The notes: a model not told the origin generated them from the letters alone. 64,000 bases of DNA from JBFMCT01 sp046565765 (GCA_046565765.1 JBKHXX010000033.1:16289-80288), one strand, 5' to 3'. Positions 18,320 to 27,194 are shown, numbered from the stretch's first letter. Numbers and translations: made by a program.

Positions 18320-19660
18320 TCACCGGTACTCGTTGATCCGCAGCTGGAACCCCAGCAGGGCGGCGGCGGCCGCTCCCAGGGGCAGGAACAGGGTGATGGC
18401 GGGCAGGAAGCGCAGCCGGTCGGCGGCGTCCTCGAGCCCGCCCAGGAACTGGGCCCGGTTGTCGCCCAGCACCGACTCCACCGAGAAGTTGAACCCGTTG
18501 AACGTCGAGCTGCCCGGGCCCACGGCGATGGCCCGCCGGGCGTTGGCGTCGCCGGTCGTGCCGAGCTGGGCCACCGTGTCGGCGTACCTCTGCCACCGCA
18601 CCAGCATCTCCGCCACCGCCGCCCGCTCCCGGGCCGAGTCGGCCCGGTTCACCGCCTCTGCCAGCAGGCCGGGGCGGGACAGCGGCTGGCCCCGGCGGGC
18701 GGCCTCCACGTCGCCCGGTGAGACCGGGCCCGACAGCAGCTCGCCCGCCGCCCGTTCGGCCGACGTGCGGCGAGCGGTGTCGTTGGTGATGAGGGCCACC
18801 GTCTGGTCGGCCTTGGCCCGGAAGCCGGTGGACTGGATGCGGGCGGTCAGGGCGATCGACTCGTAGCCGAACTCCCGGGCGTCGTCGAGGTCGTTGCCGG
18901 ACCGCAGGGCGGCGACCACCAGCCACGACGCCGCCACGACGGCCGCCAGCGTGGCCAGCACCAGAGGCACGTTGAGGAGCCGGCGGCTCATGCGGGTGAC
19001 CGCTCGCTGGGCGGTCACCAGGACCACGAGGGAGGCCAGCGCCACCGCCGCGGCCGCCAGCACCCCCGCGTCCCGCCCGTCCTCGTCGCGCGAGAACCGG
19101 TCCTGGGTGATCCGGGTCAGGGCGCTGACCTCGCCCGCCACCGCCGAGCCGAGGAGGTCGAGAGCGTCGACGAGGTACTCCTCGCCGCCCGGCACGCCCG
19201 CCCGGTTGCTGGCCCGGGCCGCCTCGACCAGCCCCGCGTAGCGCGTGACCTGGATGGACACGTTCTTCAGCGAGTCGTGGGCGGCCTCGTCATCGCCGAT
19301 GAGCGACGAGACGTCTTCCAGCTGGGCGTTGGCCCGGGCCAGGGCCTCCTCGTACAGCCGCCGCTGCTCGGGGTCCTCCTGGCGGCCGGACAGGAAAGCG
19401 GCGCTGGCCGCGGCGTCGGCTTCGGCCAGGCTGGCGACCAGCTGCTGGGTGGCCACCAGCACCGGCCCGCTGTTCTCACGGATGTCGTCGGTGGCCGACT
19501 GGAGTCCGGTGGCGGCCGCGGTGCCCACCACGGCCAGCGCCACCAGGGCGAGGGCCACCGCCCCCGACCACAACCGGTACCGGCCGGGGGTCGTGCCCCC
19601 CAGCGCCCTGAGCCGGGCGAGCAGGCCGCTCAACTCCTCTTCAGCGTGATCCGGCTCCAC
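18320..19660 (-). CDS. glnX: GlnX-like four-TM signalling membrane protein
   Basis: About 446 residues with four hydrophobic helices: near residues 25-48 (GAVALALVALAVVGTAAATG), 215-235 and 240-265 (VLAAAAVALASLVVLVTA; VLATLAAVVAASWLVVAAL), and 415-435. Two helical extracytoplasmic regions resemble four-helix-bundle chemoreceptor sensors. Length and layout fit GlnX (Rv0412c is about 440 residues), which passes signal from a periplasmic binding protein to PknG. I infer the homology from topology and gene neighbourhood; sequence identity was not checked. The start is uncertain: GTG at 19660 overlaps the FHA gene by 31 bp, and TTG at 19633 overlaps its stop by three bases (TTGA). Confidence 0.72.
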   Translation of the reverse strand: MEPDHAEEELSGLLARLRALGGTTPGRYRLWSGAVALALVALAVVGTAAATGLQSATDDIRENSGPVLVATQQLVASLAEADAAASAAFLSGRQEDPEQRRLYEEALARANAQLEDVSSLIGDDEAAHDSLKNVSIQVTRYAGLVEAARASNRAGVPGGEEYLVDALDLLGSAVAGEVSALTRITQDRFSRDEDGRDAGVLAAAAVALASLVVLVTAQRAVTRMSRRLLNVPLVLATLAAVVAASWLVVAALRSGNDLDDAREFGYESIALTARIQSTGFRAKADQTVALITNDTARRTSAERAAGELLSGPVSPGDVEAARRGQPLSRPGLLAEAVNRADSARERAAVAEMLVRWQRYADTVAQLGTTGDANARRAIAVGPGSSTFNGFNFSVESVLGDNRAQFLGGLEDAADRLRFLPAITLFLPLGAAAAALLGFQLRINEYR

Positions 19661-20376
19661 GCTCCCAGCAGGAGCTGGTCGCCGTTGAGCAGGGGACGCT
19701 CCTCTCCGGCCGTGAGCGGCGCGCTCACCCCGCTCACCCGGGTGCCGTTGGTGGAGCCCTGGTCGATGACCACCCACGAGTCGTCGGGCTTGTGGCGGAG
19801 CACGGCGTGGCGCCGCGACACGCCCGGGTCGTCGACTTCGACGTCGGGGAACACGCCGCGGGTGTCGCTGCGCCTGCCGATCAGCACCTCGCCGGATCTC
19901 AGGGGCCACTCACGCGGCACGCTGCCGGTGGGGAAGGGAATGGCCACGTCGGGGCTCTCGTTGCCCTCGTAGAAGGCCCGGTCCGGTTCGACGACCACCG
20001 CCCAACCGACCGGGGCGACGGCAGCCGGCGGCGGCGTGGCGGCAGCCGCACCCGCGGCGGGGTCGAGCGCCGCCTCCAGCACGGCCTGGGGGCTCTGTGC
20101 CGGCGGAGGGGCCGCGGCCGGGTCGGTGGTCTGGTGCGGCTGGGTGGGCAGCTCACCGGTGGCGAAGTCGATGCCGCACACCTCGCAGAAGGCGTCGTCC
20201 AGGCCCGCCGGCGCCCCGCAGTTCGGGCAGGGCGAGATCGTGCCCGTGTCGGGCACGGGCGGCGGCTCGTTGGTCGACAGCACGGGACCCGCCGGCGCCG
20301 GGGCGATGGCCGCTCCGCACGTGTCGCAGTAGTCGGTGCTGGTCGAGGTGTGACCGACGGGACAGGTGACAGGCAA
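19630..20376 (-). CDS. Double zinc-ribbon protein with C-terminal FHA domain
   Basis: 248 residues. Two zinc ribbons open the protein: a Cys-containing segment ending CDTCG (residues about 5-22) and CPNCG...CEVCG (about 50-70). A Pro/Ala linker of about 60 residues follows, then an FHA domain (VLIGRRSD, DDPGVSRRHAVLR, DQGSTNGTRVSG) with the phosphothreonine-binding Arg, Ser, His and Asn in place. It should bind a phosphothreonine protein, most likely a PknG target or PknG itself. GarA/OdhI, the known FHA partner of PknG, carries an N-terminal ETTS motif; this protein lacks it. Start TTG 20376 has GGAGG 5 bases upstream, in the gap after the vWA stop. Confidence 0.87.
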   Translation of the reverse strand: MPVTCPVGHTSTSTDYCDTCGAAIAPAPAGPVLSTNEPPPVPDTGTISPCPNCGAPAGLDDAFCEVCGIDFATGELPTQPHQTTDPAAAPPPAQSPQAVLEAALDPAAGAAAATPPPAAVAPVGWAVVVEPDRAFYEGNESPDVAIPFPTGSVPREWPLRSGEVLIGRRSDTRGVFPDVEVDDPGVSRRHAVLRHKPDDSWVVIDQGSTNGTRVSGVSAPLTAGEERPLLNGDQLLLGAWSRITLKRS

Positions 20377-20388
20377 GGCGGCCTCCGG

Positions 20389-21675
20389 CTAGGTGGTGGG
20401 CGGCTTGGCCGCCACCCGCACGGTGCGGGTGGAGCGGGTGTCGAGCGCCATCTCGTCAAGCGTCTGGACCTCGCGCCTGAGGCGGACGGTGCCGGTGTCT
20501 GGGTCCTCCACCTCCACGACCTTCTGCAGCAGCTTGACCGTGCCGTCGTTCCCCGACTGGTGGGCGAGCTGGACGGCCCGGCCCAGCTTCACCGTGGCGG
20601 TGTCGTCGTCGCCCTGCTTGCGGGCCTCCAGCCCTTCCTGGATGGCGGCCGCCAGCTCCGCCTGGCCGGTGTAGTGGGCGACCTGGGCGTTGATGCGGGT
20701 GGACAACGTCTCGTCGTCGGTCCACACCGCCCTCACCAGGGCCTGCGACGCGGGGGACCCGTCGACCACCAGGCTCACCCGGGCGGCCAGCTTCTCGTCG
20801 CCCACGCTGCCCGGGGGCACGTCCACGCACACGTGGTAGTCACGGCTCTCGTCCCCGCCCCAGGCCCCGGTCGGGTAGTCGTTGGTCAGCGGGTTGACCG
20901 GCTGGGCCTTGGCCGTCAGGTCCTCGATCGCCGGGGCGACCTGGCGGACGAAGCGCACCGTCGACCCCTGCGGCGTCCAGATGCGCAGCCGCACGTCGCC
21001 CACCGTCTTGCCCAGGGCCCGGCCCAAGAAGTCGCGGAAGTCGTCGTCCATCTCGTCGGGGTCGGCGATGATGTCGACCTCCCCGAGAAGGGTCGACGTC
21101 ACCAGTCGCAGCTCCGCCACCTCCCAGTCGGAGCCCACGCCCCGGGCGTCGCACTGGAAGACCCCTGCGCACTCGGACAGCACCCGCTCCAGCTCGAAGC
21201 GGGGCTCGCTCTCGTTGCGACCGTCGGTGAGCAGGTAGGCGAGGCGGATGGCCTCCGGGTGCTCCTCGAACATCTGCCGGGCCAGGTCGAGCCAGGTGGA
21301 GATGGCGGTCCCGCCCTCGGCCTCCAGGCGGCGCATCCTGATCACCGCGTCCTGCCGGGTCTGCTCGTCGGCCTGCACCAGCCGGGCACCGTTCGTCGGG
21401 TAGGCGCACATGGCGGCGTGGGAGCCGGAGACCACCGCGAACCACGTGCCGTCCGGGAGCTCGTTGACGGCCGCCGCGGCGGCCTGGCGGGCCGCCCGGA
21501 TCTTGGTCGACGGGTTCCCCATGGAGCCGCTGGTGTCGACGATGAGGACGACCGCCTTGTCCCCGGACGTGCCGCGGGCCTGCTCGCCGGCGGCGGTCAC
21601 GGTGATGACACCGTGCACCTCACCGGTGCCGGCGGGAAGGAACTCGTTCTGGTAGGCGGTGGCGGAGAAGGTCAT
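20389..21675 (-). CDS. vWA-domain protein with intact MIDAS
   Basis: 428 residues from ATG 21675, which has GGAGG upstream and overlaps the PP2C stop (ATGA). A von Willebrand A domain occupies about residues 40-210: MIDAS residues DTSGSM, Thr in GGTAIST and LLTDGRNES are present, so it should bind a divalent metal. A beta-rich domain and a helical C-terminal third with a VKLLQKVVEVEDPDTGTV segment follow. No signal peptide is visible. vWA proteins beside PP2C phosphatases and Ser/Thr kinases are a known bacterial association (TerY-P type triads). The exact partner is unknown; it may act as a scaffold or target. Confidence 0.85.
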   Translation of the reverse strand: MTFSATAYQNEFLPAGTGEVHGVITVTAAGEQARGTSGDKAVVLIVDTSGSMGNPSTKIRAARQAAAAAVNELPDGTWFAVVSGSHAAMCAYPTNGARLVQADEQTRQDAVIRMRRLEAEGGTAISTWLDLARQMFEEHPEAIRLAYLLTDGRNESEPRFELERVLSECAGVFQCDARGVGSDWEVAELRLVTSTLLGEVDIIADPDEMDDDFRDFLGRALGKTVGDVRLRIWTPQGSTVRFVRQVAPAIEDLTAKAQPVNPLTNDYPTGAWGGDESRDYHVCVDVPPGSVGDEKLAARVSLVVDGSPASQALVRAVWTDDETLSTRINAQVAHYTGQAELAAAIQEGLEARKQGDDDTATVKLGRAVQLAHQSGNDGTVKLLQKVVEVEDPDTGTVRLRREVQTLDEMALDTRSTRTVRVAAKPPTT

Positions 21676-22859
21676 GGAGCCTCCGGAGGGCGGGGGCCGT
21701 CGCCGGGCTGGAGCGGCAAATCTACGACCACGGCGGTGATGTTGTCGGCGCCTCCCTGCCGGTTGGCGTAGTCGACGAGGTGGCGGGCCAACGCCAGCGG
21801 CCCCGGCCCGGGGGCGCCCGCCACCACCGCGGCCAGCTGGTCCGACTCGGCCGCGTAGTTCCACACCCCGTCGGACACCAAGAGCACCCGGCCCGCACCG
21901 GGAGGGTCGAAGGTGACCTGCACCGGCCGCCACGACGGGTCGGCGTCGCGCGCCAGCCACCGGGTGATGGCGTGGGCCCGGTTGTCGGCGTAGGCGTCCG
22001 AGGGGTCCATCCCCGCCGCGATCTGCTGGGCGGCCCACGAGTCGTCGACGGTGAGCTGCCGCACCGCGCCGTCCGCGGAGATCCAGTAGCCCCGGCAGTC
22101 GCCGAAGGCGCTCAGCCGCAGCGACGAGTCGGTGACCACCGACGCCAGGTACGTACAGGACGGCGGGCCCAGGCTCGGGTGGGGCTGGAACTCGACGGCC
22201 AGCACGGCCGCCCGGGCCGCGTCGAAGGCCGCGTCGAATTGCGGCTCGGCCGGCCCGCCGGCGGACAGCACGGCCGCCGCCGCATCGGCCGCCGCCTGGG
22301 ACGCCACCTCGGGGAGAACGGTGGTCGACACCCCGTCGCACACCACCGCCACAACGAACCCATCCGCGACCGTGACCGCGTACGAGTCCTCGTTCTTGGC
22401 GTGGCGGAGGCCCTTGTCGGACACCGCGGCCACGCCCGGCCCCTCCAGCTCGGTGTGGTCGCGGGGGTGGGGACGCTTGGCCCCGCACACCCCGCAGTAG
22501 CCGTCGAACCACTGGCCTTGGGTGCCGCACGACCGGCAGACCACATCCTCCGACCCGGGGTCGCCTCCCGTGGCGGCGGGCGGCGCCGCCGCTGCCGACT
22601 GCTCCGGGGCCGGGGCCGAGCGGGCGGTGGCCCGGGCCACCGCTGCCGCCGCCAACCCCTTGGCCAGCAGGTCACCGTTCCCGCCTGCGGGCTGCGGCTC
22701 CGGCTCCGGCTCCGGCGTCGGCCCGGGCTCGACCGCCGCCGTTGCGACGGCCGCCGCGTCACCCGACAACGGCGCCCCGCACGCCTCGCAGAACGCGTCC
22801 CCTGCGGCGGCGGGCTCGCCGCACGACGGGCACGTGGCGGTCAGGGCGACGTCAGACAA
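21672..22859 (-). CDS. PP2C-type Ser/Thr phosphatase with two N-terminal zinc ribbons
   Basis: 395 residues. Zinc ribbon 1 is CPSCG...CEACG (about residues 10-30). A Pro/Ala linker follows, then zinc ribbon 2, CRSCG...CGVCG (about 108-128). The PP2C domain runs from about 145 to 385: SDKGLRHAKNEDS, metal ligands in VVCDGVS and VLLVSDGVWN, and GGADNITAVVVD. The metal-dependent active site looks intact. It should reverse phosphorylation made by the PknG-type kinase. Start TTG 22859 lies 8 bp inside the kinase gene; the TGA overlaps the vWA ATG. Confidence 0.88.
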   Translation of the reverse strand: MSDVALTATCPSCGEPAAAGDAFCEACGAPLSGDAAAVATAAVEPGPTPEPEPEPQPAGGNGDLLAKGLAAAAVARATARSAPAPEQSAAAAPPAATGGDPGSEDVVCRSCGTQGQWFDGYCGVCGAKRPHPRDHTELEGPGVAAVSDKGLRHAKNEDSYAVTVADGFVVAVVCDGVSTTVLPEVASQAAADAAAAVLSAGGPAEPQFDAAFDAARAAVLAVEFQPHPSLGPPSCTYLASVVTDSSLRLSAFGDCRGYWISADGAVRQLTVDDSWAAQQIAAGMDPSDAYADNRAHAITRWLARDADPSWRPVQVTFDPPGAGRVLLVSDGVWNYAAESDQLAAVVAGAPGPGPLALARHLVDYANRQGGADNITAVVVDLPLQPGDGPRPPEAP

Positions 22860-25059
22860 GGGAGAACGGCCGGACCTGGTTGGCCCGGTCGACCAGGCGG
22901 CGGCGCTCGTCCGGGTCGGGCGTCAGCTTGGCCAGCCACCGGCACGCCCGTTCCAGCCCCCGCCGCAACGACTCCTCCTCCAGCGAGTACCCGCCCCGCA
23001 GCTTCACCGCCGGGTCGGGGCGGGCCGACCCCGACACGACGGCGGCCAGCGCCGCCTCGAACAGCTCCACGTCGAGGGTGGCGGCCAGGCGCCGCTCCAC
23101 CTCCAGCTGCCCGAGGAGCTGCGACGACTCGACGTACCGACCCCGCCCCACCAGGGCCCGCACCGCCGCCACCTGGGCCTCGCCGTGGGCTCGGTGGGTT
23201 CGGGGGATGCGGGCGTAGGCGGCGAGCGCCCCGGGGACGTCGCCCTGGGCCAGCCGGCAGCGGGCCAGGCCGGTGGCGGCCCCCACGTACGCGGGGTCGA
23301 CGGTCGACACGGTGGCGTACAGGTCGGCCGCCGCAGCCAACTCCCCCGCCCGCTCGGCGGCCATGGCCGCAGCCAGCTTGGGGGCCAGCTCACCCGGCAC
23401 CTCCGACCGGCACCGGTCGAAGGCGGCTGCGGCCGCAGGCGCGTCTCCCGCGTCCAGCGCGGCCACCCCCCGCAGCCACACCGCCCGCCACTCCCAGGGA
23501 TCGTCGTTCTCGATCCGCTCCAGCTCGTCGACGGCTGCCGGCGGCCGGCCGGCGTCGATCAAGGCTCTGGCGCGCCGCAGCCGCAGCTCCACCGTCTCGG
23601 GCACCTGGCCGGCCGCCACCGCCTCGTCGATCGCCCGCAGGGCCTCGGCCGGGTCGGCGCCGAGGTTCGCCAGCAGCCCGGCGGCGGGATCGGACGGGTC
23701 GATGGTCAGCAGGGGCAGCTCCGACTCCGACGACGCCCCCGCGAACACCGTGCTGGGCGCCGGCTGCGGCTTGCCGGTCGTCACCGCCACCACCTCGCGC
23801 AGCACGCCCAGCATCTGGTCGCCCAACTCCGCGATCGACTGGAAGCGGTCGTCGGGATGGTCGGCGGTGGCCTTGAGCAGCAGGCGGTGGAACGAACCCC
23901 ACTGCGCCAGCAGCGGCTGTTCGGACGGGTCGGGCAAGGAGCGGACATAGGTCGTCTGGTAGCCCCGGAAGTCCATGGTCATCACGGCCAGAGTCCGACC
24001 GACGGTGTAGACGTCCGACGCCAGCGACGGGCCCATGTCGGCGATCTCGGGCGCCTGGAACCCGACGGTGCCGTAGATGTCGCCGGTGGGGTCGTCGAGG
24101 CGCCGCACGCCACCGACGTCGATGAGCTTCACCTGGTCGCCCACCTGGATGACGTTGTCGGGCTTGAAGTCGTTGTAGACGAGGCCCCGCCCGTGCAGGT
24201 AGGACAGGGCGGGCAGGATGGCGTGGACGTAGGCGATGGCCTGGTCCACCGGCAGCGGGTCTGGGCCGCCCTTGGCCTCGCGCCGCCGTTTGAGGATCTG
24301 CTTGAGCGACGGCCCGCCCACGTACTCCATGACGATGTAGCCGGAGCCCTTGTGGGACACGAAGTTGTAGATCTCGACGATGGCCGGGTGCTGGATCTCG
24401 GCGAGGAAGGCCCGCTCCGCCACCGCCACCGCCATGGCCGCCTCGTCGCCCGAGTCGAGCAGGCCCTTGAGCACCGACCACCGGCCGTTCACCGCCTTGT
24501 CCTTGACCAGGTAGATCCACCCGAGACCACCGTGGGCCAGAGCGCCCGCCACCTCGTACTGGCCGGCCACCAGCTCCCCGGGCGAGAGCTTGGGGCGGAA
24601 GTCGTAGGGGTTGCGGCACTTGGCGCAGAAGCCGCTGGCGCGCCCGGGCCGCCCCGTCTTCGACCGTCCCACCTCGGCCCCGCAGTTGGCGCAGAACCGC
24701 TTGTCCTCCGACACCTCCGGGTTCCTCATGATGACGGTGGCCGGGTCGACCGACGGGGCCGGCGGGACCTCCACCAGGCCGGCGCCGATGCCAGACCGCC
24801 GGCTGGTGGCGGCCGACCGGGTGCTCGACGTCCGGCGGGAGGCGGTGGAGCGGGTGGACCCGACGGCCCGGGAGGCACCCGGAGCGGCCGGCCGGGGCGA
24901 CGACCGACCGGGGCCGGCGGGCCCCGGTCCGGTTCCCGTCGGACCGGCGGCCCGGGCCGGCTCGGCTGCCGGCGCCCGCCACTTCGTGCCGCACGTGTCG
25001 CAGTACCCGTCGTCCAGGACCGTGCCGGTGCACCCGGGTTCGCCGCACGGACGTCTCAT
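22852..25059 (-). CDS. pknG: PknG-type Ser/Thr protein kinase
   Basis: 735 residues, close to the 750 of mycobacterial PknG. An N-terminal zinc ribbon (CGEPGC...CDTCG, about residues 5-25) is followed by a disordered Ser/Arg stretch. A rubredoxin-like pair CANC/CAKC sits near residues 123 and 146. The kinase domain includes the GLGWIYLVKD glycine loop, Lys in VLKGLL near 198, LVYNDFKPDN with the catalytic Asp near 296 and the DFG-equivalent LIDVGG. A C-terminal TPR-like helical domain runs from about residue 500. YND replaces HRD, as in PknG. It is cytoplasmic. In mycobacteria PknG answers GlnH/GlnX and phosphorylates GarA to tune 2-oxoglutarate use. Start ATG 25059 overlaps the preceding stop (ATGA). 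Confidence 0.92.
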   Translation of the reverse strand: MRRPCGEPGCTGTVLDDGYCDTCGTKWRAPAAEPARAAGPTGTGPGPAGPGRSSPRPAAPGASRAVGSTRSTASRRTSSTRSAATSRRSGIGAGLVEVPPAPSVDPATVIMRNPEVSEDKRFCANCGAEVGRSKTGRPGRASGFCAKCRNPYDFRPKLSPGELVAGQYEVAGALAHGGLGWIYLVKDKAVNGRWSVLKGLLDSGDEAAMAVAVAERAFLAEIQHPAIVEIYNFVSHKGSGYIVMEYVGGPSLKQILKRRREAKGGPDPLPVDQAIAYVHAILPALSYLHGRGLVYNDFKPDNVIQVGDQVKLIDVGGVRRLDDPTGDIYGTVGFQAPEIADMGPSLASDVYTVGRTLAVMTMDFRGYQTTYVRSLPDPSEQPLLAQWGSFHRLLLKATADHPDDRFQSIAELGDQMLGVLREVVAVTTGKPQPAPSTVFAGASSESELPLLTIDPSDPAAGLLANLGADPAEALRAIDEAVAAGQVPETVELRLRRARALIDAGRPPAAVDELERIENDDPWEWRAVWLRGVAALDAGDAPAAAAAFDRCRSEVPGELAPKLAAAMAAERAGELAAAADLYATVSTVDPAYVGAATGLARCRLAQGDVPGALAAYARIPRTHRAHGEAQVAAVRALVGRGRYVESSQLLGQLEVERRLAATLDVELFEAALAAVVSGSARPDPAVKLRGGYSLEEESLRRGLERACRWLAKLTPDPDERRRLVDRANQVRPFSLV

Positions 25060-26195
25060 CGCACGCTCCCAGCTCGATTGACCGCGGCAAGGTACTCCTG
25101 CACCCGGTCCTCGGCGGCACCGAGGTCGCACGGCCCCACGTACAGGGCGTCGCGGGCCAGGCCGTAGAGCCGGGCGAGCGACGGGTCCTCGGCGCGGCCC
25201 TGGGCGGCGGCCTTGGCCCGGTAGGCCTCCAGCAGCCCCCGCAGGTCGTTGCGCCGGGCCACCGGGGCCCGGTTGGCCGCCACCACCCCCTCCGCCTCCT
25301 CCCGCAGCCGCCCGGCCGCCTCCCGCCACCTCTCCAGGCCGCTCACCGCCGCCACCCACGACCCCGCCTGGGCCTGGGACTCGATGCGGCCCAGCCACGG
25401 GCGCAGCCCCTGCCCACCCGCCTCCAGGACGGCCGGGTCGAGCGGGGCGACCAGGCCGGTGGGGGTGGCGATCCGGGCGGAGGCCAGTGCATGGGCGTCC
25501 CGGCCGTCGCGCAGGAGGCGCTCAAGGTCGGCCAGGCCGGCCGCCGCCGCCCGGAGGTCGGCGGTCAACGTCGTGCGCCGGGCCGCCAGCGTCTCCACCC
25601 GCTGGCGGGCGCGGGCCACGGCCTGCTCGGCGGGTCCGGGGTCGACGGTCAGCGGGTCGGTGGCGGCCAGGGCCGAGAGCTCCTGCACCAGCCCCTGGGC
25701 GGCCGGGATCTCGGGCTCGTCGAGCCCCAGGTCGGCGGCCTGGGCGGCAATTGCGCTCAGGGCCGAGGAGGCCGCGTCCAGCCGGGGCACCACGTCGCGC
25801 CACGCCCGGGCCAGCTTGTCGGCCGCGGCCCGGGCCTTCTTGACCTCCGCCTCCAGGTCGGCCAGGAGCGCCTCGGGCCCCGTCTTCGTGCCGTCCGGCA
25901 GCGTCACGCCCCGTGCGCCGAGCAGCCTGTCCACCTCGGCCCGGTTCCCGGCCGCCGCCGCCGACTCCAGGGCTGCCACCGCCTCCTTCAAGGCGGGGTA
26001 GCGGGTCCAGAGCGACGCGGCCAACGTCGACGCCTCACGTGCCACCGCCTCGGACGTCCCGCTCAGGCGGTCGGGCTCGCGCGCCACGGCCAGCTCGGGC
26101 GACGTGTCCAGCTGGAAGAGCTGCTCCGCCAGCCGCGTCAAGCCGGCCGAGAGGGCGGCCACCGCCTGTGTCGGGTCCGACCGGGCCGCTGCCAC
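25056..26195 (-). CDS. Alanine-rich helical (coiled-coil) protein, unknown function
   Basis: 379 residues, almost entirely predicted helix with heptad-like Ala/Leu patterns (LLADLEAEVKKARAAADKLA, ARARQRVETLAARRTTL). There is no membrane segment or signal peptide. Its stop overlaps the pknG ATG, so it is translationally coupled to the kinase and probably works with it. It starts at GTG 26195 with no clear ribosome site, 35 bp after the response regulator stop. I do not recognise the family. A scaffold or substrate role in the kinase cluster is inference from position. Confidence 0.75.
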   Translation of the reverse strand: MAAARSDPTQAVAALSAGLTRLAEQLFQLDTSPELAVAREPDRLSGTSEAVAREASTLAASLWTRYPALKEAVAALESAAAAGNRAEVDRLLGARGVTLPDGTKTGPEALLADLEAEVKKARAAADKLARAWRDVVPRLDAASSALSAIAAQAADLGLDEPEIPAAQGLVQELSALAATDPLTVDPGPAEQAVARARQRVETLAARRTTLTADLRAAAAGLADLERLLRDGRDAHALASARIATPTGLVAPLDPAVLEAGGQGLRPWLGRIESQAQAGSWVAAVSGLERWREAAGRLREEAEGVVAANRAPVARRNDLRGLLEAYRAKAAAQGRAEDPSLARLYGLARDALYVGPCDLGAAEDRVQEYLAAVNRAGSVR

Positions 26196-26230
26196 GCCGT
26201 CATGGTACGGGCCGGATCACCGCCTCCCGC

Positions 26231-26935
26231 CTACGGCTCGAAGCGGTAGCCGACCCCTCGGACGGTGCGGAGCCAACGGGGCCGCTCCGGGTCCTCCTCG
26301 ATGCGGCGGCGGATCCGCCCGACGTGCTCGGTCACCGTGGCCGGGCTGCTCGAGGCGGACGGGGGCCACAGCTCCTCCAGCAGCTCCTCGCGGCTGAACG
26401 TGCGCTGCGGTGACGAGGCGAGGAAGGCGAGCACCTCGTACTCCCGCGCCGGAAGGTCCACGAGGCGGCCGTGAACGGTGACCTCGCGCCGCCCGAGGTC
26501 GATGTGCAGGCCGTCGTACTCGAGCTGGTTGTGGCTGCGGGTCCTGCCGCTGCGCCTGAGCAACGCGGCGATGCGGGCCGTCAGCTCGGCGGTGGAGAAG
26601 GGCTTGACCACGTAGTCGTCGGCCCCCATCCGGAAGCCGAGCACGCGGTCGGCCTCCTGGTCCTTGGCCGTCAGCAGGATCACGGGGACGTCGCTCACTT
26701 CCCGCAGCCCGGCCAGCACCTCCAGGCCGTCCTGGCCCGGCATCATCACGTCGAGCAGCACGAGGTTCGGCCATGCCGACGACGCCTTGTCCAGAGCCGT
26801 GCTGCCGTCCGCCGCCTCGTCGACCTCGTAGCCCTCGATGACCAGCAGGCGGCGCAGCAGCGTGCGGACGGCTCCGTCGTCGTCGACGACGAGGATGCGC
26901 GGGCCTCGCTCCGCTGCCGCGTCCACCTCCTTCAC
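26231..26935 (-). CDS. OmpR-family response regulator, no partner kinase nearby
   Basis: 234 residues: receiver (VVDDDGAVR acidic site, phospho-acceptor Asp in VLLDVMMPG near residue 61, VVKPFS lysine) and winged helix (PAREYEVLAFLA, VTEHVGRIRRRIEE, TVRGVGYRFEP). All receiver residues are intact. No histidine kinase gene is adjacent; instead it is the first gene of the minus-strand run leading to pknG, 35 bp before the coiled-coil gene. It could be phosphorylated by a distant kinase or modified by PknG, which is speculative. Start GTG 26935 has GGGGG about 5 bases upstream. Confidence 0.9.
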   Translation of the reverse strand: MKEVDAAAERGPRILVVDDDGAVRTLLRRLLVIEGYEVDEAADGSTALDKASSAWPNLVLLDVMMPGQDGLEVLAGLREVSDVPVILLTAKDQEADRVLGFRMGADDYVVKPFSTAELTARIAALLRRSGRTRSHNQLEYDGLHIDLGRREVTVHGRLVDLPAREYEVLAFLASSPQRTFSREELLEELWPPSASSSPATVTEHVGRIRRRIEEDPERPRWLRTVRGVGYRFEP

Positions 26936-27098
26936 GCTAACCCCCGGCCTGCGACGGCCGGTGGACGCGCCGGCTCAACACATCCCCTACTTCCAACAAC
27001 TTTTCACAACAAACGCCCTTAAGGACCACCCTCCCCCGCCGATACCAAGGGAGCCGGTCAACGAAGCCCGGCGACACACACAACGGAGGTCCTTCCCA

Positions 27099-27194
27099 AT
27101 GCGCAAGCTCATTCCCGTCGTCGGCCCGCTGCTCGCCGCCGTCCTCGCCATGATCCCCATCGTGGGTGCCCTTCTGGCCGGCGTGGTGGCCTGA
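27099..27194 (+). CDS. 31-residue hydrophobic peptide of two 13-residue repeats
   Basis: ATG 27099 to TGA 27194, with GGAGG 9 bases upstream. The product is MRKL, then IPVVGPLLAAVLA, a Met, then IPIVGALLAGVVA. The two 13-mers match at 9 of 13 positions with conservative changes elsewhere, so the peptide is an internal duplication. It is a short cationic start followed by one long hydrophobic stretch with a central proline. It is followed 14 bp later by a membrane M48 protease gene. It could be a membrane microprotein, a toxin-like or signalling peptide, or a protease substrate; I cannot assign a function. Confidence 0.65.
   Translation: MRKLIPVVGPLLAAVLAMIPIVGALLAGVVA

Noticed and set aside
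19630..20376. FHA protein as a direct GarA/OdhI ortholog
   Set aside because: It is longer, has zinc ribbons and lacks the N-terminal ETTS phospho-motif; a functional analogue is possible but not an ortholog call.
20389..22859. Tellurite-resistance (Ter) locus
   Set aside because: The vWA, PP2C and kinase combination recalls TerY-P triads, but no TerD, TerC or TerB-like gene is present.
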